From the NCBI GenBank assembly GCA_010279815.1, contig QEOQ01000602.1:489120-553119 (forward strand): DNA of 64,000 bases, given 5' to 3'. Positions 20,450 to 32,118 of the stretch are shown here, piece by piece. How positions within the stretch are numbered: the first letter of the stretch is position 1; each line of letters begins with the position of its first letter. The notes under the pieces were generated by a model. That model saw only the letters and a list, made by a program, of their open reading frames with translations. It was not told where the DNA came from and ran no database searches. The stretch is from Brachionus plicatilis. Lineage: Eukaryota; Rotifera; Eurotatoria; Ploima; Brachionidae. Position numbers and translations under genes: made by a program.

Positions 20450-20487
20450 TAATATTATTTTTTTAATATTTTATTATAAAAAATAGA

Positions 20488-20493
20488 AATAAA
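20488..20493 (+). terminator. Candidate polyadenylation signal of U2
   Basis: AATAAA about 40 bp after the stop codon, in a position roughly kept in the sister units. In such A-rich sequence the motif alone is weak evidence. Confidence 0.3.
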
Positions 20494-20576
20494 AAATTAT
20501 TTAGAAAAGATCTTGATTTGGAAAAGTTCACTTTTTTATCTTATGTCTTCTTGAATTTTTTTTAATTAAATGCAAT

Positions 20577-20630
20577 ATTTAAACTTACAGAACTGATTTT
20601 CTACGAAGAATTCGTAAACAAAAAATTACA
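20577..20630 (-). pseudogene. Remnant exon end of the transposase-like gene
   Basis: Minus-strand CLRILRRKSVL followed by a GTAAGT donor, matching the exon end at 11839-11875 in U1. Also present after U3 (about 35113-35150) and U4 (about 48322-48355), where the donor reads GTATGT. The downstream IYDG exon is missing in U2-U4, deleted together with about 0.8 kb. Confidence 0.55.
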
Positions 20631-20661
20631 TTTTTTTCCCTTAAATAACGTTAATTTAAAA

Positions 20662-21058
20662 TAGATTTGTATAAAAGTCACAAGTAACAAGTCAAGTGCA
20701 AGTCAGGACTTTGACTTTTTACAAAAATTTTAATAATACAAGTCAGAATTTTTAATTATTTTAAGAATAGAATTAAAATATAAAATCTTTTTAAATGAAT
20801 TTATTAAAAAAAAACAAAAAAATTAGTGCTTAAAAAAATTTTAGAAATAAATTAAACAAAAATAAAAAATATTAAAAAATATGAATGAAATATAAAAAAT
20901 CAAGAAATTAATGACTTGTAAATAAATTTCTGACTTGTTTTTTTTAAATTTTTGTAACAAGTCCAAGTCATGACTTGTTATTTTTTAAATATATATTTTC
21001 AAGTCCAAGTCATACTTTGACTTGTTTTTGACTTATTAAGACTTTTTTCCTGACTTAA
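20662..21058. mobile_element. hAT-type MITE downstream of U2, 3'-truncated
   Basis: Starts TAGATTTGTATAAAAGTCAC after ATTTAAAA (20654-20661). The interior is rich in AAGTCA/TGACTT repeats. Full-length sisters with both ends lie at 35200-35616 and 48399-48992; here the right end is lost. Confidence 0.7.
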
Positions 21059-21589
21059 AAAGATCAACCAAATCAAATACGTCGGTATTAATAAACTAAA
21101 AGAATTAAAAGTCTATTAAAGCGAATAGAAAATGAATACTTTTTATCTTCTAGTAGTAGTAGTAGTATTTAATGCTATTGAGGAACAAAGTTCCTCAAGC
21201 AGTGACGACAGTAGACGTCCTGCTATAATAGCCTACAACCAGTTTATTATCAATTTAAAAAAAATAAAGTTAAGAAATAATAATAATAATAAAAGCTACA
21301 GCAGACTAAATGTGGAGCAATGCTATACCTAGCCTTGCTATGGTAGCTGTCTGATTTTAATGTTATTAAAATGTTATTCACTTGAAACAAAAATTGAAAT
21401 AATATAAAAGCATACAGACCAAAAAATAACGATTAACAAACATGTAATAAACAAACAACTATTACTTCGTATGTTAAAAAGGATTAATTTTTCTTTTCAT
21501 TTTATTTTTTTATAAATTTTTTCACCTTTTTCTTTTATTTTAATAAAAATTCAAAATAATAAATCTTAAAATTTATTCAATGCTTTTGT
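21059..21589. other. Spacer with a LINE tail
   Basis: 21277-21358 is the 3' tail of a LINE on the minus strand (TAATAATAATAAT tract, then sequence related to 57800-57860 in inverse orientation). A 66-codon frame at 21132 overlaps it and is not convincing. Otherwise unrecognised. Confidence 0.5.
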
Positions 21590-21672
21590 ATGGGATTTTC
21601 GATAGAACGAATTTCGATACAACGAATATAAAAATTTCCGCCCAACTTTGTCGTTATATCGAGGATTGACTG
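21590..21672. mobile_element. End of a pogo/Tigger-like element
   Basis: Terminal sequence tcgttatatcgaggattg ACTG followed by TA (21673-21674); read inverted it is CAGTCAATCCTCGATATAAC, the same end type as CAGTCGATCC at 51803. The other end was not found, so this is a fragment. Confidence 0.6.
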
Positions 21673-22077
21673 TATTAAAAAGCAAAAGTTTAATCAATCA
21701 TTTATTACTAAATGATATTTTGTCAACTAGTATATATAGATGTCAATTAAAAAAGAAATATTATTCAATTTAAAAATATATTTGTCAGTGTAATATGAAA
21801 GAAAATATAAAAAAATTATAAAAAAAATAATAGTTTTTCAGAATTTTGGAAATGTTTTAGCTACTTATTTTTTGCAATGCTTTAGTTTCAGAGGAAATTC
21901 TGGGTCGCTGAGATCGTCCTCTAAAATAAATATTGAAACTTTCATTGAAGACTGATCCGGCACTATTTTGAGGCTAATATTTAATAAATTAATTAAATTG
22001 ACAATAATTAAATTTAATTCACAATTATTTAATTCACCGTTATTTCGTTTTTAAATAATTTTCCAGCTGGTTGATAA
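21673..22077. other. Spacer, nothing recognised
   Basis: Includes a less A+T-rich patch near 21870-21960 that can be read on the minus strand as a short frame ending in LSDPEFPLKLKHCKK, too short to assign. From 22000 it joins AT-rich sequence shared with 16190 and 58740. Confidence 0.4.
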
Positions 22078-23560
22078 AATTTTTGGCATTTTATGAAATT
22101 TGAAATTTAACAAAATATTTATAAAACAATTGTTAGAAAAAAATTAATGTGCTTTTTTTTTTAATTAGTTTTTTTTTTTTTTTCATGTGAAATATTTTTT
22201 GAAAAATTTTTTAATGCACACAAAAAAAATTTTTAGACGTTTTGTGTGAAAATCTGTGTTTTTTGCTGTAATGAGCAAATCTTTGGTTGTCAAAATACTT
22301 AGAATTGAGAAGATTTAATTTAATAAGTGTAATAAGTTATATAAAAAAAGTAATGTAATAATAATAATAATTTAAGCTTCAGCAGGAAACCTGCGTAGCA
22401 GGGCCAGACGTTACCTCGCATGGTAGATGTCTGGTTTTTACCTACCATAAAAGTAATAAAAGCTAATGCTTTACCGTTATTTCATTTTTAAATAATTTTC
22501 CAGCTGGTTTTTAAAGCAATTTTTTGATTGCGCGTTGATTCATTCGTCAGGCAGCTCATTCCAACTGTTCATTACTCTATTTGTCAGAAAGTTGTCTCGT
22601 TGTTTTATCTAGGTGAGCTGCTTAGTCATCCTGTGCTGATGACCTTGAATGCCACCGGCTGGACCTTCGCTTGTCAGTGAGTTGCTTTTCAAAGTCTGGT
22701 TATGCCACACTCCCGAGCTAAAATCATTCGTGATATTAAAAAACTCTATAAGGTCGCCTTTTTCTCGTCTCACTTTTAAGGTGATTAGTTCCAACTTGGC
22801 TAGTCTTTGTTCGTATTTAAGATGTCTGTGCTCATAAACAAATTTTGTGGCTCGCAGTTGTACCTTTTCTAGTAGGTTTATATCTTTTTTTGTATAAGGG
22901 TTCCAAGCAGCAACAGCGTACTCTAAGTGTGGTCTCACGAAAGCCGCATACAGTTGCCTGAAAGTGCTGATTGACCAGCACTTGAATACTTGCTTGATTT
23001 GTCCTAAAATAATATTGGCTTTGTTTGCAGCTTGTAATGCTTGGTGGTTTCATTTGGGGTCGCGTGCTAAAGAGATTTATTAAGAAAATTAAAGCAATAA
23101 AATAAAAAATTAAATTTGATTACAATAGATTTGTTCAGAATTTTGTCTAGATAAATAAAAAAAAAAATCGGGTTATAATTGATCCCTCGGAAGAGATACG
23201 ATTTAAACCAGAAAAAATAATTTTTTTCCTTTTTTTAGCCAACAAAAACCCCCACACCCTTTTTTTTTTTCAAAATTACATTAGCATGTAGAGAATTTTA
23301 TGCTCTTTCAGAATAAATATACTTTCTAAATATATTTAAGTTTTATCTTTGAGATTTTGAGTCTTAAAGAACAACAATTTTTTAAAGGGTTTTCTATTTT
23401 TGGAACCTTGGGTGTAAAAGTTTTTTTTTGGGTTTTCCAGGGCGTAGATTACGAATTTTGAGTCAAAAAAGTGAAATTCAGATAGCACTTAAGTTTTGAA
23501 TTTCGTGAACTTTATTTAATTAATTAGTTTAATTGATAATAATTAAATTTAATTCACAAT
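22078..23560. repeat. Segmental duplication, copy 2 (copy 1 at 14700-16200)
   Basis: Nearly identical to copy 1 through the LINE fragment. It lacks the hAT MITE: the site at about 23552 reads straight through. Confidence 0.85.
22354..23072 (-). mobile_element. 5'-truncated LINE 3' end, copy 2
   Basis: ORF 22938-22609 repeats the RT thumb sequence of copy 1 (VRPHLEYAVAAWNPYTKKD, TKFVYEHRHLKYEQRL) with the same stop after TKQLT and the same (TTA)n tail. The breakpoint at GAGGTCGCGTGC-like sequence is identical, showing that it arose by duplication of the already inserted copy. Confidence 0.85.
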
Positions 23561-24329
23561 TATTTATTTTTAGTTACAAATATTTAATATAATTGAAAAG
23601 TTAGTATTGACGAAAATAAAGTTGGCAAAAAAACTAATTTACATTTCTCTAAATTAATTGACGATTTCTCTCCCTGCCTTTTTTTACCTTTATTATCCTG
23701 TGGGTCATGTCAAATGTTCACCAAAAAATGTGAACATAGGTATCATGTCCAGAATGCGATCATTGATTAATGATCACATATTTCGTGATCAAATAAGCCT
23801 CTAATTTATGAAAAAATAAAAATAAATTATTGTTGGTAATCAGGAAATTTTTAAAAATATATTTTATTTTCAAAAATAAATTTAAGTCTCAATTTTTAAA
23901 ATAAAATCTAAATCATTATTTGTGTTTTTTTGACCCTTGCAATTAAACACCCTTTTCATTTTTAAGAAATTCACCACAAATGCTACTTTCTACTGGATTT
24001 GACTGTTTACTTTACCCTTATCCGTCGAAAACTAGGTGAAAAATTACCCAGCACAACGTTGTTGACGAAAATGGGTCATATTTAACCCAAGCAAATTTTT
24101 TTTTATTTTATCGTTTTTTTAATTGAAAAATCTTATTTTAACTACACATACAATAGTTTTTACTTTTACAAATTAAACAATTAGTTTTCATTTAATAAAT
24201 TGCTGATCCCTTCTTTAGAATCTTAAAAAAAACCGCTTTACTTTTAATCCTTAATATATTTTTCATAATTGAAGGATTGTTTTCAAATCAACGAATTTTT
24301 CAAAATAAAAAATTTGCTATATAAATCAA

Positions 24330-26311
24330 TTATATCGGGGTTGATTTAATCAAATTGTTTGCTTTGCTTCTTGTTTGACCTATTTCATCTTCTACTTCCA
24401 ATATTTCATCAACATTCTCGGACATACTACTTCTTTTGTTTACGCTTTCAACAGAAGAAGCTAATCTTTTTTGTGAAGTTGATACTGTAGTTAATCTATC
24501 ATCTCTAAATTGCATTTCTTAAGCATTTTTAGTATTAAATGGCCTTCCTCTATTTCTTTTTTTTTCCAAATTCATATTACATTTTCCTTCATTAATCCAA
24601 TTAAATTCATTAGCGTTAGTGTTGAAGGTTATACACCATGTTTTGTTAAATATTGCATAAAACTCATCGAATGTAGAGAAATCAAGACTATTTTTAGCTA
24701 TTACATACTTTTTTATTGTTTGATTGTTAACTGGCTCGTTAATTTTGCTTGTGTTTGTAAAGTAACTTGTTGATTGACTTGTTTGACTAATTATAATTGT
24801 TATGTTAGATTTAAGCCATTGATATGCGTCAGTAAAATTTTAAGTATCGATTGTTGGTTCTATAACTATTGGAGGCATTCTTGTAGACCATTTATTAATC
24901 ACATCATCAATTACTTTTAAAAATTCTGGGAGATCAAGACGTTTTCAAAAAGTGTGTTCCTTCTTGATTTGAGCATTTAAAGATTCTAATCCATTGTTTG
25001 TACTAGGATCATCAAAGTAGCTTTCGTACCATCCTCTATGCTTGACTAACCATTCTTTATCGAAATATAGTATAAAACTAGTTACTTTATCATTGCTTAT
25101 GTCTTTTCACTTCTCTTTGAATAACTCTGAAGCTTTACTAAATATTTCATCATCAGAAATACTAAAATGAAGAGATACTATATCTCTCATAATCGAATCT
25201 TGTAATTTTTTGTCTTTGATTTCATTTAATTGATGATGAACTGCTTTTTTCATTTGAAACCAACACATTGCAGGCTTAAAATTATTTGTTGTCGGATAAA
25301 ATGTTGATTTGAATCCGTTTGTGATAGAATCGGCTGCATCTTCAAGCAAAGCAACGTTAGCTAGCTCAATAGACCCAGTTCTTTTTGAGCCGAATTGAAT
25401 GGAATTGAAATTAAAATTGTAATCGTATTCATTCTTGTATGTGGTTATCCTTAAACCGATTGGGTGGAATGAATGATCGACATCAGTAAAGGCTACTATT
25501 TGAACAGGAAAATAATTCCAAATCAACATGTAAGTTGAATCAGCTTGAATATATTTTACAACTGAAATCATCGACATTAATCTTGTAGTGGATAAGAAAA
25601 TTCGGAAAGAGAGCGAACGAATACTGATATTGTAATCCTCTTGAAATTGAATTGTACCATCTTCATCATTATCGATTTTTATTTGATAGCTAACTACAAA
25701 TGGTTGGTCATTGTCTATTGGAACATTTTTGTTGCTTTGACACCATTCATTTAATTGATCAAATTTCATTGTATTCGAACCTTTCTTTTGATGTTGTTGG
25801 TTGTTTATTAGTTGGAACATTTATTTCTTGATTTGATTCAGTCAATTCGGCCAATGTTGTTAGTATAACTTTTGGAGTTATTAGTGGATTTTGAGCAAGG
25901 AGGCGTTGAATTTCGTGTTTAGTAGATTCATTGATGCTTTTTTTGTTAGAATTTTAATTGATCTCATCATGATTGTGTTCATTATTGGATAGAACATTAT
26001 TACTCCTTGATTATGGCTATTGTATAAAAAACATATAGCTGAATTGCATTGCTGCCCTCTTATCTTAACTTTATTACAACGGTACTCTTTCTTTGTTCCA
26101 GCTTCTGTTTCGTATGGCCTCTTAAATGACCATGTTGTATTTTCTTTAACCATTCGGTCACTTGGTTTGCACTCTCGAAAGTTTTTGCAATTATCCAGTT
26201 TTTCTTTTGTTTCGTTCCTGGAAGAATTTCTTGATCATCTGCTCCAGATTCACCTGTTTCATATTGTTGAATTGGTCTTAAATTTAACTTACTATCTTGT
26301 AATTCTGTCAT
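24330..26311 (-). pseudogene. MULE-A transposase, broken
   Basis: N-terminal FLYWCH/WRKY-GCM1-like zinc finger: W..K....T.AGTKKEYRCN followed by RGQQCNS and an HNH/EHNHDE end, split over two frames near 26150 (one frameshift). The central domain in 25820-25107 reads IQADSTYMLIWNYFPVQIV, AFTDVDHSFHPIGL, LEDAADSITNGFK and MCWFQMKKAV, the MULE (DDE) transposase signature with both aspartate blocks. Downstream it continues with STNNGLESLNAQIKKEHT, then stops, FLKVIDDVINKWS and a basic RNRGRPFNTKN. Internal stops and frame changes show that it cannot make a full transposase. No SWIM motif was seen. Confidence 0.88.
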
Positions 26312-27439
26312 TCTTCTTGTTTTGGTTTTATTTTTAGTTTGTTTGGAAAAAATAGATTATTTATTTATTTGTTTTAAAAATGAAAGTTGAAAAGACATAA
26401 ATTGGAAAAGATTGTTACATGTGGCACATGTTTAAAGTTCAAGTTTCAGGAAAAAAAGAAGAAATAGTAAGGTAGCAATTACACAATGGAGTTGGGTATT
26501 CAATATATCTTGATTCGAAACCTTCTTTAAATTTCTTCACAGTCTTACAACCAATGAAATAGAATGACTCAGTCCTGTCCCAACATATCTCTCACTCAAT
26601 TCAAAAAGCCGATTCGAGACTTTTTGTAATTTTAGTTTATTAAAAGCCTCATGTTGCACGATGTTGAAGGAGGATCATATTTTAACTTAAGAATATATCT
26701 GACTGCTGTATTCTGAATTGCTTGTAGTTTTTTGATATTATTTTCTGAAAATGAATTTAAGCAAGGAAAAGAATAATCTAAAATTGATCCGACTAAGGAT
26801 TTATAAAGATTTCCTAGTGTGTTTTGATTAAGACCCCATTTTTTGTTTGACAATATCTTAATAATATTTAGCCTTTTATTGCAGCGTTCTTTAATTTCGT
26901 CTACCAGTATATTAAAGTTTAACTTAGAATCAAATTTAATACCAAGAAACTTGATTTCTTTTTGACTCACTATTCTGTTTCCATAAATTTTTAAGTTTAG
27001 ATTATCACTCTCTTTTTTTGTACCTGGAAAAGACTACTGAACACGACTTTTCAACTGATATCTTCATTTTCCATTTAATAAGCCATTGTTCTAGTTCGTT
27101 GAGGTATTTATTAAACTTATTTTCTAGGTTCCCCTTTTTGTTTTAAATGAAGAATGTTACTAGTTCATCTGCGAATAGCAGAGAGTATTCATTATTTGTT
27201 TTGTTTCTTTTGGGGATGATATAAAGATATATACTAAATAAAAGAGGACTAATTACTGAGCCTTGAGGAACACCTGCAGTTATTTGATATTCTTCGCTCA
27301 TATGGTCATTCACATTTACTTTAAATGCCCTTAAGTCTAAAAAGCATCTAATCCAGTTAGTCAAGTAATGAGGTGGATTTATTTTAATCAATTTTAAAAA
27401 GTAAACCTTCATGCCAAACCCTATCAAAGGCTTTAGAAA

Positions 27440-28367
27440 CGCGAAATCTTTTTTGATACCACAATTATTTAATAAAATACCACAATTTTTAAGTAACATA
27501 CCACAATTTTATTAAAAAAACCACAATTAATAAAAATATCCATTAAAATTAAGAAAAACTTTTTTTTTTTATGTTTCAACACATATTTATTAAAAAAAAC
27601 ACAAATATTAAAAAAAATCTATATTATTTTTTTTTATTTCACAAAAAATTTTTTTTACCACACAAAAAATTCAAAAAAAATTTATTTAAAAAATAACAAA
27701 AAATTATTTTACCACATTTATTCGGACAAGCCCAGTATCTTCTTTTCGTCATTTTACTGCCACAGTTTTCGCATGATTTCGACTTGCTGTCAAACGCTTC
27801 GTTCTGATCTGATTCGATTCTTGGTCTTTTTGACAATACTTCATCTTCTGAATCTTCGTCAGATTCATTTCCCTTTCTCGTCGAAATTCGACCACTTTTT
27901 GCTATTTAACGCTTGATTATACGAATTCATCTAACGATTCGAAATCATGCAAAAAATCAAAAGTCCTACCTGTGCTTCTTTTGTTTTTTGTTAAAGGTTC
28001 AGCATCTTCGACTGTGTCGTTTAAGTTATTTTCTAAAATGCTTGCACTGGACATTTTAAATTTTTTTTAATTTTCATGTAATATAATAATTTCTATTTTA
28101 CTTCCACTTTTTATTTTGAGTAATTTCAACACTTGTAAATAGGGTCAAAAATTTAAAAGAATGAGTTTTTTAATTAATTAACGGTCTTCTTAATCAAATA
28201 AGTGTCAATTTTATATAATAAGTGTTTTTTTATTTAATTAAGTGTTAATCTTTATTTTTATGGATTATTTTAAAAATTGTGTACATTTATTAAATAATTG
28301 TGGTATCATTTTAAAAAATTGTGGTATTCTATTAAAAAATTGTGTAGCCGATTTTAATGGGCCCTTG
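27440..28367 (-). mobile_element. 928-bp insertion in the LINE RT gene
   Basis: Flanked by AGAAA (27435-27439 and 28368-28372); collapsing to one copy restores the RT frame. Its borders are not clearly inverted (CGCGAAATC... and ...GGGCCCTTG), but both subterminal regions carry repeated ACCACAATT motifs in opposite orientation (27457-27530 and 28300-28345). It carries a minus-strand frame with a Cys cluster. A DNA transposon of uncertain superfamily. Confidence 0.72.
27639..28057 (-). CDS. Transposase-like N-terminal fragment in the 928-bp element
   Basis: Starts MSSASILENNLNDTVEDAE at 28057. A possible short intron (donor GGTAGG near 27968) joins to a frame reading GRISTRKGNESDEDSEDE, then SKRPRIESDQ and a Cys cluster CENCGSKMTK...ACPNKCGK, which could be a BED- or zinc-ribbon-like DNA-binding domain. 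It then runs into low-complexity sequence at the element's AT-rich end. No catalytic part is present. The acidic Ser-rich start recalls the ORF at 7408-7566. Confidence 0.4.
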
Positions 28368-29460
28368 AGAAATGTCAAAAAAAAGGCCGCTTACTCTTTT
28401 TTTTCTATAAAATGATTCCACAATTTTTTGAATTAAAAAGAAAAGATTATCTGCTGTTCGCCGGTGTTTCCTAAATCCAGATTGCTCCTGGATAAGGAGT
28501 GAATTTTGTTCCAAAAAATTGTATAATCTTGAATATACTATGCGTTCCAGTAGCTTTCCTAAACAACTCGTTATACTAATTGGTCTATAATTTAAAGGAT
28601 CTTGTAAAGAAGAGGCTTTTTTTTGAATCATAGTAATGTTCGATGTTTTCCACGCTTAAGGGACTCTACCTTCACGAAGAGATAAATTAAAAAGTTCTAT
28701 GATTTCTATTAATGAATTTCTAGGTAAGTTTTTTAACATTTAATTATGAATTTGGTCAGGTCCTGATGCCGCTTCATTTTTCAATCTTTTTAAAGCCATA
28801 ATTAATTCATTTAAACAAATTGGATCATTAAATTTAGACTGGTTATAATTTCTAAATAAATCAGAGTTAGAATTAAGTATTTCGATATCTTTCTCAGAAT
28901 CAATTAAATCAGAATTAGGACTAAATATTGAAGATAAGAGTTCTCCGAATCATTTTCCCTCTTCTTAATTAGTTTTGAATTCCTTTTCATTTAAAATCAA
29001 ATTAGGAGTTAAATTTGATCCTTTTTTTGTTCTAAATTTATTTATTTTATTCCAAAAAGGTCTACTTGTCAATGGGTTTTTTCCCATCTTCTCAATAAAA
29101 TCAAACCAATTTTGATTCCAGAATTTTCTTAAAGAGGCCTTTAACTCAGATGTAAGTTAAAATTTTTGCTTTAGCTTTTGACAGCGAGTTTTCTAGAAGT
29201 TTCTTCTTACTTTCCTACGTTCTTTGATCAAATTAACAATGTTCGGTGGAAGACTCGTTTTGTAGATTTTCTTAGAAAGATATGGAATGCTTTTATGTGA
29301 AGCAGAAATAATTTTTTATATGTGAGGGAACTTTCAGTGATATTCACTATTTGAGAATTTAAAATCTCGCTGAATAATAGCCAGTTTGCTTTCTTATAGT
29401 TAAACCTTTTAGCTGCTGATTTATTTTCTAATTGATAGCCCATAAAAATCGATGCTTCGA

Positions 29461-30162
29461 TTAGAAATTGGTCACTATAGTCATGTCTTGACTATTTAAG
29501 ACACTAAAGTCGGTAATTTTTTCAATTAAAGAAGATGAAACTAAAAAAAGGTCAAGAATTTCAAAGTAATTCTTATTAAAAATATTGAAAGTAGGACGCT
29601 TATCATTGATTACTGAAAAGTCTAACTCATTGATTATTCTTTCCAACATTATGCCATTTTCATTTTCCCCAACGCAGCCTATTTGCTTTGTTCTAGCGTT
29701 TAGATCACCACCTAAAATGTAGTTCCTACACTTTTTATTAACTGTTTTAAAAAACTCAAAGTTCAGAAGCACATTGGGTGGATTATAAAGACTAAATACA
29801 AACAATTCACTATTCTTTCCTAAGTTCATTTTTATACAAAGGAGTTCGGAATTGAATTCCTCATAAGAAAAATCTTGTATAAATTCAATTCCTACTTTAA
29901 TTAAAATAGCTACTCCTCCTCCATACTTGTTGCGTGGTTTTGTTATGAACTGATAATTGTGAAAATCAAGATAAATATTTGCCTCACTCAAATCTATCTT
30001 TAATTTATTGAGCAAAACAATGTCGGGACATTTTTGAGCTAAAAAATTGGCTAAGAGATGAACACTACTAGGTAAATGAAGACAATTCCAGTGTGTAATT
30101 ACTAACCTTGTTTTATTAAGAGGTTTTGTTTTTAAAGTTGATTTATTTGTCTTCTTGTTCAT
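29461..30162 (-). pseudogene. LINE AP-endonuclease domain
   Basis: A 233-codon frame: ITHWNCLHLPSSVHLLANFL, CPDIVLLNKLKI, KYGGGVAILIK, LGGDLNARTKQIG and EILDLFLVSSSL follow the order of the APE family that nicks target DNA. The usual E of 'NE.K' is K (LLNKLK), and the C-terminal SDH is replaced by SQD, so catalysis is probably lost. Confidence 0.82.
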
Positions 30163-30647
30163 TCTAAATTTTCTTCAATGCTGTTTTGACTGGCAGTTTG
30201 CTGACCAACTTCGTTAGATGATTGATATGTTTGAATTGAACATTCAGTGGAACTGTTTGATTCAGACTCGAAGGTATTGTCGTTTTCATTTTCCAAGACA
30301 ACTAATAGTTTCTTTGATTCTTTTTTTGTGAACTCTTTTTCATTTGGATCAGATTAGGAAAATCTCTTGATTTGATTTTTGGTTTGGAAAAAAGTTTCAG
30401 TCTCATTATGATCCTTTGAGCGTACACTGACAGGAGACTGGTTTAGTGGTAGAAAATCGTTTAAACGACTTACCAAATGGTCTTCTAAAACTGGAGTTTT
30501 AAGGTCTTGTGTGCTAATTTGGGATATTACGTCATTAAAATTCGTTGGCTGATATCCAGGCGTTTTTGGCATCATATTGTCATCATTGTCTTTTTGGTCA
30601 GCTCCAATTATTGATTGGGTTTATTCTTGGTCGATGTAAAGATCATT

Positions 30648-31373
30648 TTAGTCAATCTTTTTCCTCTCAAGCGACTTTAGCTTTTCAGCAATGGAGCATT
30701 TTTGTGTCAAGTGTCCTTTCTGATGACACTTTTCGCAAAGTGTTTCTTTGATAGGGCATTTCGCTATGTTGTGTCCTTCTTCATCACAAAAATAGCATTT
30801 CGGCTTTTGTCCAACAATTGACACAAGACATTTTAAACCATACATCATTGTAGGGCCTGACAAGCTTCCAATAATGTTCTCAACTTCTTTTGGGAATGGT
30901 ATTCTCACTCTTCTGACACCATTTTTCCTCTCGGGTCTATCTTTATATTTTTCTTCAGTGATGTGTTCAATCTAAAGACCATCAATCCGAACAGCGTTAA
31001 AAAAAGTTTCAAGTCTATGATTCTCGAAATCAGAGGACAAAAAGTGAAATCGAAATGTACAATACCTTCTGAAATCCGGGACTTTATTTGCATCTTCAAG
31101 CCTGAAATTGGTTCCATTAATATTGATTTCACGATCGAAGATTTGGGCAACATCAAAAGCAGCATTAAACTCTATTATCCATACTTTGTTTGAAGAAAAA
31201 TTATAGATGGATGTGATCGCATCATTTTCCACTTGGTTTAGGACGATATCTAGTGCATTAAATAATACATTATGGCTAATCGGTTTGTCTAACCTCTTCA
31301 GATTTAGCTTGACTGAATTTTTAAATATCCACCGTCGGTTTTGGTTTGTTTTGTTGAGCGACATTGCCAACAC
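30648..31373 (-). pseudogene. LINE ORF1: gag-like protein with CCHC knuckles
   Basis: The first half (31373-30972) is a basic, RNA-binding-like region. After a frameshift or stop near 30950, the second frame (30908-30648) carries two zinc knuckles, CYFCDEEGHNIAKC and CEKCHQKGHLTQKC (C-x2-C-x4-H-x4-C), which bind nucleic acid in LINE ORF1 proteins. Confidence 0.8.
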
Positions 31374-31395
31374 ACAACTTGCAACGGTTTTTTAA

Positions 31396-31784
31396 CACGT
31401 GATGACGCTATTAATTAAATTTGGTTTTTCAAAATTGCTAAGCCAAACGACAATTTGAAGGATTTTGTAAATTATTATTTATTTTTATCATATCAGTATT
31501 TAATAAGTTCATTAAAGTAATAATTGAGACAGAAAATGAGTTGAGGACATGAATAGTAATCATTTATATCGAAAAGATAAAAAATGATTCATTTTAATTA
31601 AATTATGAAACCAAACTAGTAATTATTGTTAATTAGTAATGAGCCCATTTCAGTTACCTGATGAGCCCGAATAAATATGACTCATTAAAAATTATTGATT
31701 CAATCAATTTAAAAAAAATGAGTTATTATGAATTCAAATTTATTAATTAATCACCTGAACTGAACAACGAATTAGAAAAAAATA
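31396..31784. other. MULE-A 5' region, no gene
   Basis: AT-rich sequence between the LINE and the right terminal repeat of MULE-A; presumably the promoter side of the transposase gene before the LINE landed. No ORF of note. Confidence 0.45.
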
Positions 31785-32118
31785 AATTTTTTTACTCTGG
31801 GTCAAAAATTACCCATTATCGTCTTCAGCGTTATTATTTCTATTTCCGACGGATATGGGTTAATGCTTTTTTGCAGCTAATTTAGCTGCATCGGACAATT
31901 CTACTGCAACCAAAGCCATTTCTTTGTAAAATCTGTCTTTTCTTTTAATGTTTTTAAATCTTAATAAAAATTTCAAAAACTTATAAATTATTATGGTGAG
32001 TTGCAATTTTTTTTTGTTTTTTTTATTTCATTCAATATTAACATAATTTAAATATTTTATATTCAAAAATGAAAAATATTTTTATGTGATCAAAATGATC
32101 ACATTCTGGACATGACCC

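Larger units (their letters stand above)
26632..28631 (-). pseudogene. LINE reverse transcriptase, interrupted
   Basis: 28631-28373: NYRPISITSCLGKLLERIV and EQSGFRKHRRTADNLFFLI, the fingers, ending FFDIS at the insertion. It resumes at 27439 with KAFDRVWHEG, then ITAGVPQGSVISPLLFSIYL and LLFADELVTFF; the catalytic FADD reads FADE here. After more breaks, 26970-26632 gives KFLGIKFDSKLNF, LNIIKILSNKKWGLN and the thumb. Removing the insert restores FFDIS-KAFDR exactly in frame. Confidence 0.85.
26345..31395 (-). mobile_element. LINE with CCHC ORF1, APE endonuclease and reverse transcriptase
   Basis: In minus-strand order: ORF1 (31373-30648), AP-endonuclease (30162-29461), linker, and RT (28631-26632) interrupted by a 928-bp insertion. 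The 3' end lies in A/T-rich sequence (aaataaataaataa on the coding strand) near 26345, right at the start of the MULE-A gene. The composition fits Jockey/I/CR1-type non-LTR elements. Several frameshifts make it inactive. Target duplication not determined. Confidence 0.8.
24012..31863 (-). mobile_element. MULE-A: Mutator-like transposon with nested LINE
   Basis: Imperfect terminal inverted repeats of about 80 bp: TTTACCCTTATCCGTCG inward at 24012 against the reverse complement of the right end near 31863 (ACCCATATCCGTCGG), both followed by GACGA.AATGGGT and ACCCA. A MULE transposase pseudogene occupies 24330-26311. Taking out the LINE (about 26345-31395) leaves about 2.8 kb, a normal MULE size. 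A second right end is at 43755-43830, just after the assembly gap. No clear target duplication was found. Confidence 0.65.
23702..32118. repeat. GGGTCATGTC MITE split by the MULE-A nest
   Basis: The left half (GGGTCATGTCAAATGTTCACC, from 23702) stops near 23790. The right half resumes near 31895 and ends GGACATGACCC at 32118 followed by AATTCTTT. The 8.1 kb between holds MULE-A and its passengers. Confidence 0.65.

Noticed and set aside
27457..27530. ACCACAATT repeats as a CRISPR-like array
   Set aside because: Irregular spacing, no spacers of constant length, eukaryotic context; they are subterminal transposon motifs.
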